Assembly: GCA_037179385.1 (NCBI GenBank)
Contig: CM074187.1
Span: 13,703,450-13,767,449, forward strand
Length of the DNA stretch: 64,000 nucleotides
Direction of reading: 5' to 3'
Source of the DNA: Holothuria scabra
Lineage: Eukaryota > Echinodermata > Holothuroidea > Aspidochirotida > Holothuriidae
In this document: piece after piece, positions 47,820 through 59,850 of the stretch
How the letters are laid out: each line of letters begins with the position of its first letter
How positions within the stretch are numbered: the stretch's first letter is position 1
The notes under the pieces: model-generated
The model's database searches: none
The model's input: only the letters and a program-made list of their open reading frames with translations
What the model was told of the DNA's origin: nothing
Program-made: the position numbers and the translations under genes

Positions 47820-50514
47820 TAACACGTATATTCAGATATTGTTGGCCTACTAAAAGTTAATTTGATAAAACACCTCCCCCTTAAACTGTTCAAACGCAGA
47901 TTCCGTATATCTTGGCTTCAAAATATCCTGCATTAATAAGTGGACATGGCAAGCCGTTTTTATTTTATTTTTCAACAGTGTACAATAATTACTTATTAAT
48001 CGAATAAATCAAGTAGCCCAAATGAGGGAGATCACGGAGATGTTATTTGGAATAAAACTTCACTGCATATACTAACAAGTACAACCACTCCAGAGTCACC
48101 TTAAATTAAGGCGAAAAAATATTCAGATAGTACAATGCATTGCAAGAGGATAATTTTAAAGGTTGAGCCCTAAATTATTTTTTCCTATATAGGCCTAAGT
48201 TTCCAACAAACGGAAGACTTAAACTTAATTAAAATAAATAGGCCATCAACCAACAGAACAAAGTGACGGAGACAGAGGACTAGGAAGGAGTAGCATCCCA
48301 TGCATCCTTTTATACCCGGGATGGGCAAAAATTATAATATATGAAAAAAATAACTAATGAAAAAGGTAGGATTGAAAGGGGGAATAAAAAACTTGCTGTG
48401 TACTTTAAGGGCCCCTTGTTCCGAAACTTTAAAAGAAAATAATTTTAACAGATTGCAGGAAAAAAAAACACTTCCAAGGCGTTATAAGTGACACATGAAA
48501 TGACCAGTTACATCACTTTTATTTAAAGGGTTTAAGGGGATCCATAACGCATATAAAATTCTGCTAGTCCAGTCCTGCAAAAAGAAGGTATAGTGACAGT
48601 CTATGAAATTAATCAGCGCGAAACCCGCCGAAAACGTCTTTTAATAATATCAATTTCTTTCCATGCCCCATTTTGCATTGCAAATCCATACTAATTCATT
48701 TTCTCGACACAAGCATTAGGATTCTCACATCAAAAACAATTTCGTGAGGACGCAACTGGCTTATATTTCAACGATGTGTACCTTTTAAGGGGAATTCACC
48801 ACAATGCACTGAATTGTAGAGTCAGTTTTTGATACTGATAAAATTGATGATTGAGAGGGCAATAGCTTCCTTTCCTTACTGCCGGCAATTAGAGCTTTGT
48901 GAAATCGTTCTTCTCATCTCTTCCTTAACCTGTTAGTACTGTCATCTATCGGTCCTGATCGGCCCTTCTCGACCGTTCCGTTGCAAATTTCCCATGAGTT
49001 TCTTTATCATTCACCTTTTCCACATTCAATTTGCCTGGCTCCCCGCTTTATGCACGTCCTGCTTTACCATCTTTCCAATTCTTGGGCGTTTTGGCCTTTC
49101 CCAACCCTCCTTGCCCTGTCTATTCCAGTGCCCCGTCCCATTCATATTTCATCCAGTCTTCTTTTTGTGAAACCTTCTCTCCTTCTTTTCAGACAATTGA
49201 CAACGATCCCCACTCTTTTATTAAATTTAATTTCCTTTCTTATTTCTCCATATAACCTAACGTAACCTTCCTCTTTCTCCAAGTTTTTTCCCCTCTTCCA
49301 TTTCTCTATTGCTCTCGTTTTTTTTCTCATTTTCCATCGTCTGATGAGTTTCCATAAGAATGATAGAACAAACAGGTAATTCAGATCATGAAAATAGGAG
49401 GAGCGTCGAGTCCCTCGACCACCTCTCAACTCTTGTTATACCACTGACAAAGCGAAATACTACCAATGATTTTCATCTCAAAGCCCGGGATTGTCCGAAA
49501 CAAAAACAAACTTTTTTGAAAAATTTACTAAATAATGTTCGAGCACATTGCAAACTAAACATCACATGTTATAGCCAGGCTGCATTCTTGAGTTGCATTT
49601 GATAAACAACAAAAACCCACTGATTAGCTTGGCAATAGTTGATAGCCAACCCCGTTCAAAATGAAAAGAAAACAAAAACATAAAAACAAATGTCAACATT
49701 TCATCGATCTGTCGATATCTTGATATATCTGGGCAGTGCGCCCTATGGTTCTGCTCTATTCCACAAAGTCGTAGCAGTGGATAACACCACTGAACACTAA
49801 TAAAAACTGTCAATGGACTGATGGAGAATCTCCCCCTAAACGCAATTATCCTTTTTCCAATTGAACAGTCGTTGTTTCAAAATAGACCAAAAGTATACTG
49901 AAAGAATTCACTGGATTTTGTGCAAACCGACACACTGACTCAGGTTCCATTAATTTGAGTTTTTAATTCAATCCCCGCTTGTCCTTGACTGTAGGGATAT
50001 TTTATATTTCTTCATGTAGAACTACTTAAAATGTATCTAGGCTACCTTGTGAACGAACGGAGTTATTAAATATTTCATCCAGAGAAAACAAAGAGACCTG
50101 CCAAGTCAAACCACTATACCTCGAAGACATCACAAATTTCCCATCGTACGCCGCAATTCTGGTAAAAACTAATATTTCTTCAAAAAATAGTTTCTGCCAA
50201 ACGCTACATGTTTCTGAGATAAGGGATTTGGGTACTATAAAGCAAATAAATTTCCTGATCTTTTGGAAATTTGACTTTCATTTCTGGCAACCTCTTTACT
50301 TGTACTTACGCTATTTTTGCAAGACTATTTTGTAAATCTAAGGCATCCCATTGCGGATATACCGACCATTGGGCTTATGCTATTCCAAAAGGCCAAATTT
50401 GAACTCGGTTTGTTGAGTACGTAAAAGGAAATAAATCAGTAAATGGGGGCACGACATGAAGCAAAAGTCTACGTGAAGAGAGAAAAACCGCTATTTTAGA
50501 CGGTTTTTTTTTTG
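47820..50514. other. No gene recognised
   Basis: About 2.7 kb. A C/T-rich zone at about 48900-49330 produces several overlapping short frames on both strands that are compositional artefacts. Confidence 0.45.
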
Positions 50515-50577
50515 TATTTCAAGGTTGGGTCATGTTGGTTAAGCTCCCAAAACCACCCCCGTGGCCACGCCATTGCA
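50515..50577. mobile_element. Fragment of the 28209-type hAT MITE, inverted
   Basis: Read on the minus strand this has CAATGGCGTGGCCACGGGGG, then CATGACCCAACCTTG, aligning with CAGTGGTGTAGCCATGGGGG and CATGACCCAACCTCG at 28209-28264. Only the first ~60 bases of the family are present. Confidence 0.65.
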
Positions 50578-51486
50578 ATAGGTTATACACACTATGATGT
50601 GCGTCAATCCTAAATGTTGTTTAGATATCATTTGATATTACTAAAATTCTGTTGAAGATCAAGTTGAGGGATATTTCCATTCATATAACTAACAGCTGTT
50701 CAAGATCATAACATGTTAAATTGTGAGCAGTAGTCCTTCATCACAATTAACGTTAGATTTTAATATTAAGTACACACCGTCCAACTTGAATATTACAAAC
50801 TTAACAGAAATGAAGAAATCAATAAAATTAATTGTACTAAACAGGTTAAAGACGGTAAAGATGGCCAAATATTTCTTTACTAGTAATCGAGTAATATTTA
50901 GAGAAATTTAGTAATAGCTCACCATAAAACGAAATCGCCCAAGGGTGTGTCAAGACCAGATTTGTTGCATTAAATGGTACCAATTATTGAAAAGATTGAC
51001 CTGAATCAACCTTTCTTTTATCTTCAATATGATAGAACGATTCAAGTTTCTCAATGTAATTATCTTCTTTGTATAGACAAATTCAATAAGAGCTTGTGTT
51101 TAGTAACTGTAGGGAGCCATAAGTGGGGTCTATCAATCTTAAATCGTCTATATTTATTGTTTACACGAACTTCAAACTCTCATGTTCAGTGAAATTGAAT
51201 GAATTAAGACACAATTTAGTGTACCACCATCCATAATACCGGTAAGCGAGGAAATTGAAAGATTAAAAGATGATGGACCCCAGCTATGGCAAACTGAGGT
51301 CAGACCATCACTTGCCGTCCGGATTCGTCCATAGATAAATTTTGTAGCATTAATGACAACAATATGATTTAAGACAACGTGCAGTCTAACGTAATTTGTC
51401 CATGCGAAGGGCAAAATGCCAAAATCTGTTAGATGCAACTAGCCTTATCTCAGTTGGCACAAACCTGGAAAAGACCTTATGCACAC
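50578..51486. other. No gene recognised
   Basis: AT-rich; the short frames carry no recognisable motif. Confidence 0.45.
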
Positions 51487-51605
51487 ATAGTGTCACTATG
51501 CTGACAGACTACCTTAAACAATAGCATCTTTAGGTGGCTTCTGTAAGATGCCGATTCACTCTATATTAGAATTCCCTGCTACGGGTTGGTTTGTGCAGAG
51601 GGAGT
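51487..51605. repeat. Composite repeat, block A (copy 2)
   Basis: Contains TGCTGACAGACT, CACTCTATATTAGAATTCCC and TGCTACGGGT in the same order as 34336-34450. About 600 bases of unassigned sequence separate it from the SINE region. Confidence 0.5.
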
Positions 51606-52194
51606 GGGAGTATGAATCCACACGGATGCCGGGGCGACTTACGAAATGTATTTTTGTCCCGGCCCGTCACCTTTGATACTACTTACCAGTTACTACGCTA
51701 CTGTACTACTTTTGAGTGACACTAGGCAGAAAATTTTTAATTTAAGAACATTTTAGTATCAGACTCGAAATCAAATTGATTCAGCCCCTGCCACTAGTGA
51801 AAGCTCTCTGTACTGCAACAACCCCCGAGCCTTAAGATGGAGAGGCCCGGTCATAAGATACCTTTCTACAACTTATAGTGATAGATTAAACAAGAGTGAC
51901 TTTTTCCACTAATCCATGAACCTTGCTCCTTGATTATGCTGCTTGAAGTTTCATAGGCCTCCCCATCAGGTCCCGTCTCATCGATAATGGCCCATATGTA
52001 CACCTCGTACGGCCGAAAAATTAAATAACACAACAGAATAACAAGATATATCTTCTGTACTGAATCTGGTTAGTCGACAAGAAATAAGTGACCCTCAGCA
52101 GACGACTGCTGAGGTCAAAAATCCCTACCACTATGTCCAGTAGCTGCTTTATTCTCAGAGGCGAGTTGTGCTGTCCCTCAACGCGTCGATGGTG

Positions 52195-52440
52195 AGGCTA
52201 CAACCTGCAGCGGACCGCGTGATTGTTCTGACGGTAAGAGCATCTGCCTCTCACGCGGAAGGCCCGGGTTCTATTCCCTGATCGAGTCATTATAAAGACT
52301 CTAAAAATGGACCCCCCTGCCGTTGTACGTGATGCTCCCTATAGGGAAAACAAGCCAGTGAGCCAGAACTGGAAAAAAGGCCGTGCCCGACTCGACTTGA
52401 ACCAATAGGTTGGAAACTGGGCGGTAAAATTTCATTTTAC
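52195..52440 (+). mobile_element. tRNA-derived SINE
   Basis: A tRNA-Glu-like head (52216-52288) is followed by an unrelated ~150-base body ending near TGGAAACTGGGCGGTAAAA. This layout, with an internal RNA polymerase III promoter at the 5' end, is that of a tRNA-derived SINE. The 3' body segment (52395-52429) recurs inverted at 34470-34505. I cannot see a target duplication or a simple-repeat tail, so the exact limits are uncertain. Confidence 0.6.
52216..52288 (+). tRNA. tRNA-Glu(CTC)-like SINE head, not a functional tRNA
   Basis: D arm GTTC/GAGC (52225-52228 with 52238-52241), anticodon stem TCTGC/GCGGA with loop CTCTCAC and anticodon CTC at 52250-52252, and T arm with the B-box GGTTCTATTCC (52267-52277). 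The acceptor strands do not pair and the T stem has a mismatch, so it cannot be a working tRNA. The B box differs from GGTTCGAATCC at two positions, so polymerase III transcription may be weakened. Confidence 0.7.
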
Positions 52441-52634
52441 TTTAACTACAACCTTCAGCGATACGGCACTCCCTACGCAACAGCAGGCGGATTCTTTGAT
52501 AAGTATCCCGCCCTGTTTATCTATACCCCCTTCCAAAAACAAAGCACTAAAATTTCGACTGCATTATACCAATCTCATAAATATTTCAAGATCTTTCCAC
52601 TAGTCAAAGCTTCTCCATACCTTAAAAACTGTGA

Positions 52635-53035
52635 TCACACTAAAACGAATTCGCATCGAATCCCGATACGTTTTTTAGAGTGTTTGTTAAAATCTTCTCC
52701 ATCTCTGGTCGGAAATAGCCAAACATATTCAACCTTGTAAATATATAGTTTGAATATGACGCCTGTAAGAATAAAATGCCAACCAATTTGTGACGTAACA
52801 CCGACATATATTTTGATCGGACAGCATATTCTGATAAAATCTTTCTGTCGATGTGACGTCACGAAAAAATGGGGTTATTTTCATGGTAATGCGGTACTCA
52901 TTATGTACACAGGTTGGCATATTGTTGGCTCTTTTTGGCCATAGGTGGAGGAAATATTTAACAAAAACTCACAAAAGTCGGATCAAAATCCGATTTTGTT
53001 GCAGTATGGCCGCGGCTTTCAAGTCAGGAGTGAGA
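52635..53035. mobile_element. ~400-bp foldback MITE (copy 2 of family)
   Basis: Aligns with 34557-35147: TCTCCATCTCTGGTCGG at the left matches its counterpart, and on the other strand the right arm shows GTGAGTTTTTGTTAAAT and CCTCCACC. CCAACCAATTTGTGACGT near 52780 and GTGACGTCACG at 52855 mark the middle. The arms are inverted over about 100 bases. Open frames on both strands are products of the inverted symmetry. Confidence 0.65.
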
Positions 53036-53039
53036 ATAT

Positions 53040-54400
53040 TTCCTTCTCACCTGTGACACAAGACTGCTCATATTGCTCACCCAGTTTTATTTTTTGAGTA
53101 CATTTTCGTTAATATATTTTTTATCTACTTTATGATTATCTGATCAAGCTATTAATCAACCCAACATTTTCTTTCCTGAACCCTTACAGTACACTCTGTT
53201 TGTGCACGGAGAATTAAAAGACTTAACTTTTCATCTTCATAACCACCTTATAAAACCACGGCTGCCGAATAATTCATGGGGTCAACTCAAGACAATCTTT
53301 GGTTTAGTTAATTTTGGTAGTAATGATATTGACATCATTGTCCATAACAACACTAGTTAGTTGTGTGACTGACCAGAACTAATTGCTTACACACATATGT
53401 AGTGGTAAATGAGAGATATTTTCTTCGAATGTTCTGCAAATTCTATGTAGCATATAAATGTCTCCATCACAGTGAGGGTATAAGTTCGTACATTTTTGAG
53501 GAATGGGGGGGGGGGGGTAGTAAAATGGATTTGAATTTGTAGTTACCCTTGTAGGTCGTTAGATGGAACGACCACGTGATGCGAATCTATATTCCTGTAT
53601 AAAAAAGCCTTCAATGGGTCTCTTAACTCTCTACTCGTTACTAGTTGTTATCTTATATGACAGTCCCACGAGTGGAGACGTTTCTTCCTGTTTTAGAACC
53701 ATAGGATATATTCACGTGCCAGTAAACACGAAGTCATATCTGTGACCTACATACAGAGATGAACACTGACCACTATATATTTCAAAAGCAACAGACAAAC
53801 GGTTCAGTTGATAATCAATTCCCCCAGTAGAATATGAAACACATCTGCTTGAATGCCAACAGGTGATATAGGTACGCTGGACCATCTATCATTTACTATG
53901 GATCTTCATGTTTAGTCTATATGAAAAAATAGTTGTGAATGACAGGCTATTCCTACCAGGTAAGCGACGTGTCTTCAAATTAACTGCATTATTTACTAGT
54001 AGGGGAGACTTAATCGACCTGCGTAGCTTACTAACAGGGACAAAAATAACTAATGTGCCACTGGTATCTTTATAGTAAAAATGTGGCTGGGGAATGACTC
54101 AATTTTCGACTTCTGACTGTGCTTTGACAATGCAATGCAAATTGCCTATAACACTTGTTATGATGTGTTTGTAGTATGAATGTCTTTGAGACGAAGTGTT
54201 CTTAAAAGGGCAAATAAAAGAAATTTTACTGTGATAAACTTCCTTTCAGGACTCTATAAAACTTTTTTCTAGTTTACCGTGGGAGAATATACTCTCTGCA
54301 TATAAAAGATCGACCGACCTCAGTCACAGTCTAATAGACGGAAAACTGAGATCACTCCGTTAGAGTTAAATTTTCTCCACAAAGAGATACGTTTACTGCA
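53040..54400. other. No gene recognised
   Basis: No supported feature apart from a G13 run at 53505-53517. Confidence 0.45.
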
Positions 54401-54403
54401 AGA

Positions 54404-54609
54404 AGATTGAAATTCACTCGAAACTGAGAGCACAGTTTTGCTTTTGATGGCGTGCCTGTAGTGATCATTCCAAAAGAAGAGTGGTCACTGTATTCATTCG
54501 TTAAATAGTGAATTTTCACTCTTGCTGGAGTGAATTTCACTTTTCTGGAAGTGAATTTACACGCTAATGGAGTGAATTCACAGTTGTCACTCTATAAGAG
54601 AGTGAATTA
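54404..54609. repeat. Short-palindrome array of GTGAATTTCAC units
   Basis: Words such as GGAGTGAATTTCAC, AGTGAATTTTCACTC, GAAGTGAATTTACAC and GGAGTGAATTCACAG recur at 25-27 base spacing over 54510-54585, with weaker relatives on either side. Each unit is itself close to palindromic, so both strands read similarly. Confidence 0.75.
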
Positions 54610-54614
54610 GGTTA

Positions 54615-57447
54615 CCTTTTTACATTCCCTGAAATTTTTTCTTCGCCCGCACTACCCCAACCCCCCCCCCCAATTTAAGTTAGGTAGTTAGGGGTTAGGT
54701 TCACTGAAAAATAAATAACAAACCCTTCCTGAGAATAAATTTTTCATGCAGATATGTACCAAAACCTTGCACACCGTTTAGAGCTTCATCGAATTCGCAA
54801 AATATTTTGCCCCATACATTTTCCTTTGTCTTTAGTCCCCCCTTAATTTTGACATTCGGGCGCCGTCACTGCCTTTATTTGTTATGGATGCAGAACGCTT
54901 GAAATTGTGTCTAGTGTCTCGGTTTTTATCCCATGTAAAACAAAACGTTTAAATAGCGTATCATGTGGTGGTATAAAACTTTATATAACGCCGCTTGACG
55001 AACTTTTAAAACGTTTTGTGTTACCATTTCATATGAAATAGCCAAGTTTGTGTAACAAGACATCTAATCACAGCGACTTCTGTATGATAATTTATCCAGA
55101 TCCAGATAATTCTCGATAATTGTGTGCAGTAGTAATATAATGCAGTGGGTGGCTAAATTTGACCGCGTTCAGCTTAGTTGACAACGCCCCCACTTCGTGA
55201 AAATGCGTTAAGTACAAATTACAGACGGCTCCCGCTAAGGTACATTCCTTAAGGCATCACAACGAAAGAGAGAGGATATCATTTTGATCATAGATTTGTA
55301 TGTCCAATTCAAAGTACATTCACAAAAGGTTCATAACTTATACCTACTCTCATTTAAGTTAGAAGCAGCAAAAAAATCGTCGTTAAACCGAGACAAGTTT
55401 TCTGGAACTCTCTTAAACCAAATTGCGCATTTAATAAGAAAACAAAAGAATGGAAATTTTATTTTAATGGTGTTTGGAGAGGTTGAAATGTATTGAAATG
55501 TACCGTGCATTTATCCGGTTCCCTTTTTACCCTTAGTTACACCAACAGTTTTCAGGTTAGTGCTTAGTATAACCATAGCGAATTAGTAAAGAATGTTTCA
55601 TGTACATAAGTGTTTCCAATAAAGGGTCACTGCGTCAGTAAGCAAAACTCCCACATCGTTTGCGAAATTGCGGAGCATATGGAAAGGTTCCTGAAGTAAA
55701 GAGTTTGACTGCAATTATGTGAGCTCGAGCGAATATTTCAGAACGAAAAGTTTATAATTTCAGAAGCCACCGGACGGCTTCAAGTTCCACACAGCAAAAC
55801 GAGATTTTTTTCCAGTAGTCTTCATTTTGTAGAACGGCAATGTATGAAAGAGAGTTGGGAAGCTTTAAGTGGTACTAGGGGGGAAGTTTGGGGGTGCTTG
55901 GATAGGAGTCCATAATCTATATATTTGAAGAGTTACAGTGAATTTTTTGTTGACTTAAAATGAAATAATGTCTAGAGCATCGAATAATTCTCATTGTCAT
56001 TTTGACAATGCATCGTTGATCCTATTGTTCATCTAGTCATTGAGAATTCATTTAAACAATGTATTTCGTTCCATTTCCTCATGCTAAAAAGTCCCTGGGT
56101 CGAGTAAAGGGGATGGGACGACAATGCCATACTATTACAGAGAAGTTATTTGTGAGAGCTACTCAATCCCATTTCCATTGCGTAGTACAAAATTCGCATT
56201 TTCTCCTGAATGTTCTTTGCATATATTTTAATAAACTGATCCATGAGTTGTGGACTGTAGAGGTTTGTGATCCATATTATTGGAAAAGCCATTGAAGTAT
56301 GGGCTCCCGGAGGAACTAAGCCCTTACAAACAGTAACATTTCAAAAGGGTAGGAAGGCCCTCCCGTGACCTCTCCCCAGACTGGGCAGGGTATATGCGGA
56401 GGGACCTGGGAATACGAGGATAATGATTTGACTTTCCCCTCTTTATATGACCCTCTATTCGGTCTGGTTATTTGCTGATCATTTTGCAATAGATAATATG
56501 AATTGCTAGCGAAATCTCAAATAACGACTGGGTACATTCTGCTTACAAAATTTGGCAATCCCATTTCTGGCTCCCTGACTGGTCACGACATTTCACAATT
56601 TTGTTGCTTACTGGTGAGGGTGCGTAGCTTAGATAGGATGACATATCTGATATGTCTCACATATCTTTCGTAAGCCTATGACCTTTAATAAACCACTTCT
56701 AAAATTCTGTCTGGCCGCTTGTATTGAAAGGTAATTTAGCAGGGTATCGTGAAATGCTCCAAATGTTCCTTACCCTCTTGAAGGAATGTATGTTTTCCCT
56801 ACATTTAACGAAATTAATTATTCTTAATTGAAAATGGTGCTTATGTGTTTCCATGGAAGATCAAATATAGTTCTTTAGGTGTTTGAAGAGAAGGAGTTTT
56901 CTAGTGTGCTTTAAATGTTAGAAGTGAAAATTCATTTAAGGCCTTATTTAAATATAAGAAGGTTTTTTAGGGCTCTGCTTCTCAAGGAAGGTCTACTTCC
57001 TAGGAGCACATAAAATTCAACGGACCAGTCTTCCGGGCTTCAAACTATTAAGTTTACATCATAGTCTACGCATTTCACATGGCATCATTTAAAAACTTAT
57101 AAAAGAAAGAGGCTCTTATATGCATACAGAGGCTTGCTTGACTCATAATTATCTAAATGAGTACCCCTGCCTGTGATAATCCTGATAAGGGAATCGGTGA
57201 AGTTGTACATTACGTCACAAATCGAAATCAATCATGTGAGCGTGCATGAATTAAATGTTATCTTTAAATCTGGCAGATTTTCGTATTTTCATAAAGTTTT
57301 GAGTGCACATCTTAGAGGGGTTCTTGAACTATAAAATGTAGCAAGTGACCTGGTTTGAGCATAGAAGGACTAGCTACTTCTACCTCGGAGGTAGTACTTA
57401 CATGGTTTGAGGTAATTTTTTTTACAACTTTACAAAATATATTAACA
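54615..57447. other. No gene; probable hAT end near 54826-54871
   Basis: No gene recognised. A C11 run (54661-54671), a CCCCCC tract near 54837 and a terminus-like CGCCGTCACTG at 54861-54871 (other strand CAGTGACGGCG) suggest a small worn hAT-type insertion of about 250 bases, but the left end could not be placed. The remaining 2.6 kb shows nothing recognisable. Confidence 0.4.
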
Positions 57448-57455
57448 TTTTTTAG

Positions 57456-57623
57456 GCGCGGATCCAAGGAGGGTGGGGGGGGGGGGGGGCTTTTACGGCC
57501 TCAGCTTCCTTTTTTCGCCACATCAACAATAAAAGACAAGTGAAATAAGCATCACAACTCCTTCACACCCCTGACTTCTTTACGTCGTCCCACTCCCCCT
57601 TTGGAATGCCTTGATCCACGTCC
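57456..57623. mobile_element. 168-bp hAT-type MITE
   Basis: The left end GCGCGGATCCAAGG and the right end (other strand) GGACGTGGATCAAGG are imperfect inverted repeats. Flanks TTTTTTAG (57448-57455) and GTTTTTAG (57624-57631) agree at seven of eight bases. A G15 run lies at 57475-57489. The T-rich flanks make the target duplication less conclusive. Confidence 0.55.
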
Positions 57624-58273
57624 GTTTTTAGAGACTGAGTGTAATATTATACCACGTGACGGTGGACACGGGCAACTATTTCAAACTAGTTTTCAAATAT
57701 CTGTTCCAACCAGTGGCGTAGCTACTGGGGGGGGGGCAGGGGGGCAACTTGCCCCCCCCTGGAAAAATTTTGGGGGAAATTTGATGAAAATGGGGAAATT
57801 TGATGAATCTTCTTATTATTACAAAAATTTCACAAAATTTTCGTTAGAATAAGAAATTGTGAGACATTTCTCATACATAATTCGTATTTTCATGCAACAA
57901 ATTAACTATTAGGCCTCCTTAGTGGCGTGCGAAGGGGAGACCATTGGGCCATGCCCCCCTCACAGATGCCATTTTTTCTTTGTTCTTAAAAATACGTAGT
58001 CTTACTTTATTAACACAGATTTTACTTCAAAAGATAGCATATGTGGCACCAGATTGCTTATAAGGACACCCCATTTTTCAAAATTTTTCAAAGGGGAAGG
58101 ATTGCAAGGTCTTTCAGTGATGCCAATTTTTTTAATTCCTACAAATAGACCTATGCAAATTCTGTCAAATTCCAATTTTTACTTAAAAGGGTAGACTCTG
58201 TTTCCCACTGGTGGCATCGATAAAAAAGACTACATGTTTAGATTCTCTTTACAAGCATAAATACGCTATTTTG

Positions 58274-58342
58274 ACCATCTGAGGGGTCTGATTTTTCGAA
58301 ATTTTCTTTACGCTTCGCGCCAACCAATGGTGGCGCTTCGCT
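58274..58342 (-). repeat. Conserved hAT core module, copy 3
   Basis: On the minus strand: GCGAAGCGCCACCATTGG, TTGGCGCGAAGCG, then AGAAAATTTCGAAAAATCAG and CCCCTCAGATGG. Same order as at 5968. Confidence 0.75.
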
Positions 58343-58506
58343 CGGTCTTTTGGGCAAAATTACATATTTGGAGTAAAATTAGCTCTTAACTGTCTGATCA
58401 CTTTGCAGTTTGCGAACATATTTTGAAGTGAGCATTTTATTGCAAACGACAAAAGAAGAAAGCGACTGGCTAGATTCTTCGTATTAGCCTGGAAAATGCT
58501 ATTTCC

Positions 58507-58576
58507 GGCCATCTAAGGGGTCTGATTTTTCCAAATTTTCTCTACGCTCCGCGCCAACCAGTGGTGGCGCTCCGCT
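58507..58576 (-). repeat. Conserved hAT core module, copy 4
   Basis: On the minus strand: GCGGAGCGCCACCACTGG, TTGGCGCGGAGCG, then AGAAAATTTGGAAAAATCAG and CCCCTTAGATGG. It lies 233 bases after copy 3 with similar flanks, so the two arose by tandem duplication. Confidence 0.8.
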
Positions 58577-59360
58577 TAGATAATCTTTATGACAAGATAA
58601 CATTTGTGGCCAAGAAAAACCACAAATACCGATTAATGCTCTTTTATTTGGACTTCTAAAAGTGTGCAATTTTAATGACAAGTTTTACTTCGTAAGGTAG
58701 CATAAATGGCATAAGAGTGCATGTAAAGACACAAAAGTTTCAGTTTTATCCTCATGAACCACCACGATTCAAATTTTAATACTGTTCCTGTCAAAGTCGA
58801 AAATCTTGCACCATTTTGCATGTAGGCTCCTTGAAAACGGCAAAAAATTTCCGGACACCCCTCCCCTTAGACCATACTGCATGCCCCTCCCCATTCAGAG
58901 AAATCCTGCGTACGCCACTGCTTTAGTACATACAAATAAACCAGATACTGTTTACCAAAATAATATACTTTTTGTTATTTCCGATTGCTCTATGTTATAC
59001 TTTAAGATTAAAATGCAGGTAATATTACAAAATGACATGGTAATGTTGTTATACTTGTAAATTTGCATTTTATATGGAATACATACACATTGACCGGGAA
59101 AAGTTTTGGGGAAATTTCATACCTTTGCCCCCCCTGGAAAAAATCCTAGCTACGCCACTGGTTCCAACTACTGATTTTGGATCAACTCTTTAAAATCAAA
59201 GATAGTGAAGTAATCATAATTGTATTTATGAAAATAAAATCATTTGCAGAAACCCGTGAGTCGAATCTATGAATGCGATGCGAATATAAAACATTCTAGT
59301 TCAATTGCTATTGACATTATTTTATTGATTCCATTTTTAATTGCACTAGGGACTCTGAGG

Positions 59361-59850
59361 CTACGGAGCTCATAAGGGGACATGAAAGAAAAAATAATTA
59401 TTCCGCATATTAGAAATAATTATTTCGTACATTCGAAATGATTATTTCTTATATTCGAAATACTATTTTTTCTTTCATGGAGGTATAGGACCAGAATACT
59501 ATTCGTCTTTCGCCTGATTGAAAATGGTTTTTCCTGTGATGATACAGGACATCTAACAGAACTAGTTAGTTACTAAAGTTGAATATGTTGAAAACAAATT
59601 CCTTAATGGTAGGGGCTCGCTAGGCTAGCTGTAACAGGCTTGACTGATCTGGTCTGAGGCCTGTAGGCTAGGCCTATGTACGGCGTACCGACCTAAACGT
59701 ATGATGGCTTTATTTCGACTGTGTAATACGCATAAGTATAGCTTCCCAACGACATATAATATTTTAATCCTATACTCCCATGAAAGAAAAAAATATCATT
59801 TCGAATATACAAAATATTTTTTTCTTTCATGTCCCTTAACGGGCTCCGTA
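59361..59850. mobile_element. ~490-bp foldback MITE with ATGAAAGAAAAAA arms
   Basis: The left arm (59361-59500) and the right arm (59755-59850) are inverted: GGGACATGAAAGAAAAAA and TTCTTTCATGGAGGTATAGG on the left face their complements on the right. Between the two ATGAAAG motifs lie TTCGAAATGATT-type units, three on the left and one on the right, so the arms differ in length. A TTAA beside the right end, against ATAA at the left, hints at a TTAA target site. Non-coding. Confidence 0.7.

Larger units (their letters stand above)
57920..58920. mobile_element. Nested hAT-like element
   Basis: AGTGGCGTGCGAAGG at 57921 and, inverted, AGTGGCGTACGCAGG ending at 58919 are inverted termini with two mismatches. 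The eight bases outside do not match, so the target duplication has decayed or the ends are slightly misplaced. The interior carries two copies of the hairpin core module in tandem, 233 bases apart. Confidence 0.65.
57711..59160. mobile_element. hAT-type non-autonomous element with intact TSD and a nested insertion
   Basis: CAGTGGCGTAGCTA at the left and TAGCTACGCCACTG at the right are a perfect 14-base inverted pair. Identical GTTCCAAC flanks at 57703-57710 and 59161-59168 are the 8-bp duplication expected of hAT. CCCCCCTGGAAAAA occurs just inside both ends, in the same orientation. Removing the inner element (57920-58920) leaves about 450 bp, so the outer element is a MITE interrupted by another element. 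No transposase frame is present. Confidence 0.9.

Noticed and set aside
49142..49429. Opposite-strand frames of 94-95 codons in a C/T-rich zone
   Set aside because: Overlapping frames on both strands with biased composition (F/L/P/S versus K/R/E) indicate simple sequence and not coding.
52216..52288. Functional tRNA-Glu gene
   Set aside because: Anticodon, D and T arms are recognisable, but the acceptor strands do not pair and a SINE body follows, so it is a tRNA-derived repeat.
52635..53056. Four overlapping short frames on both strands
   Set aside because: All lie in the foldback MITE; the inverted symmetry produces similar peptides on both strands.
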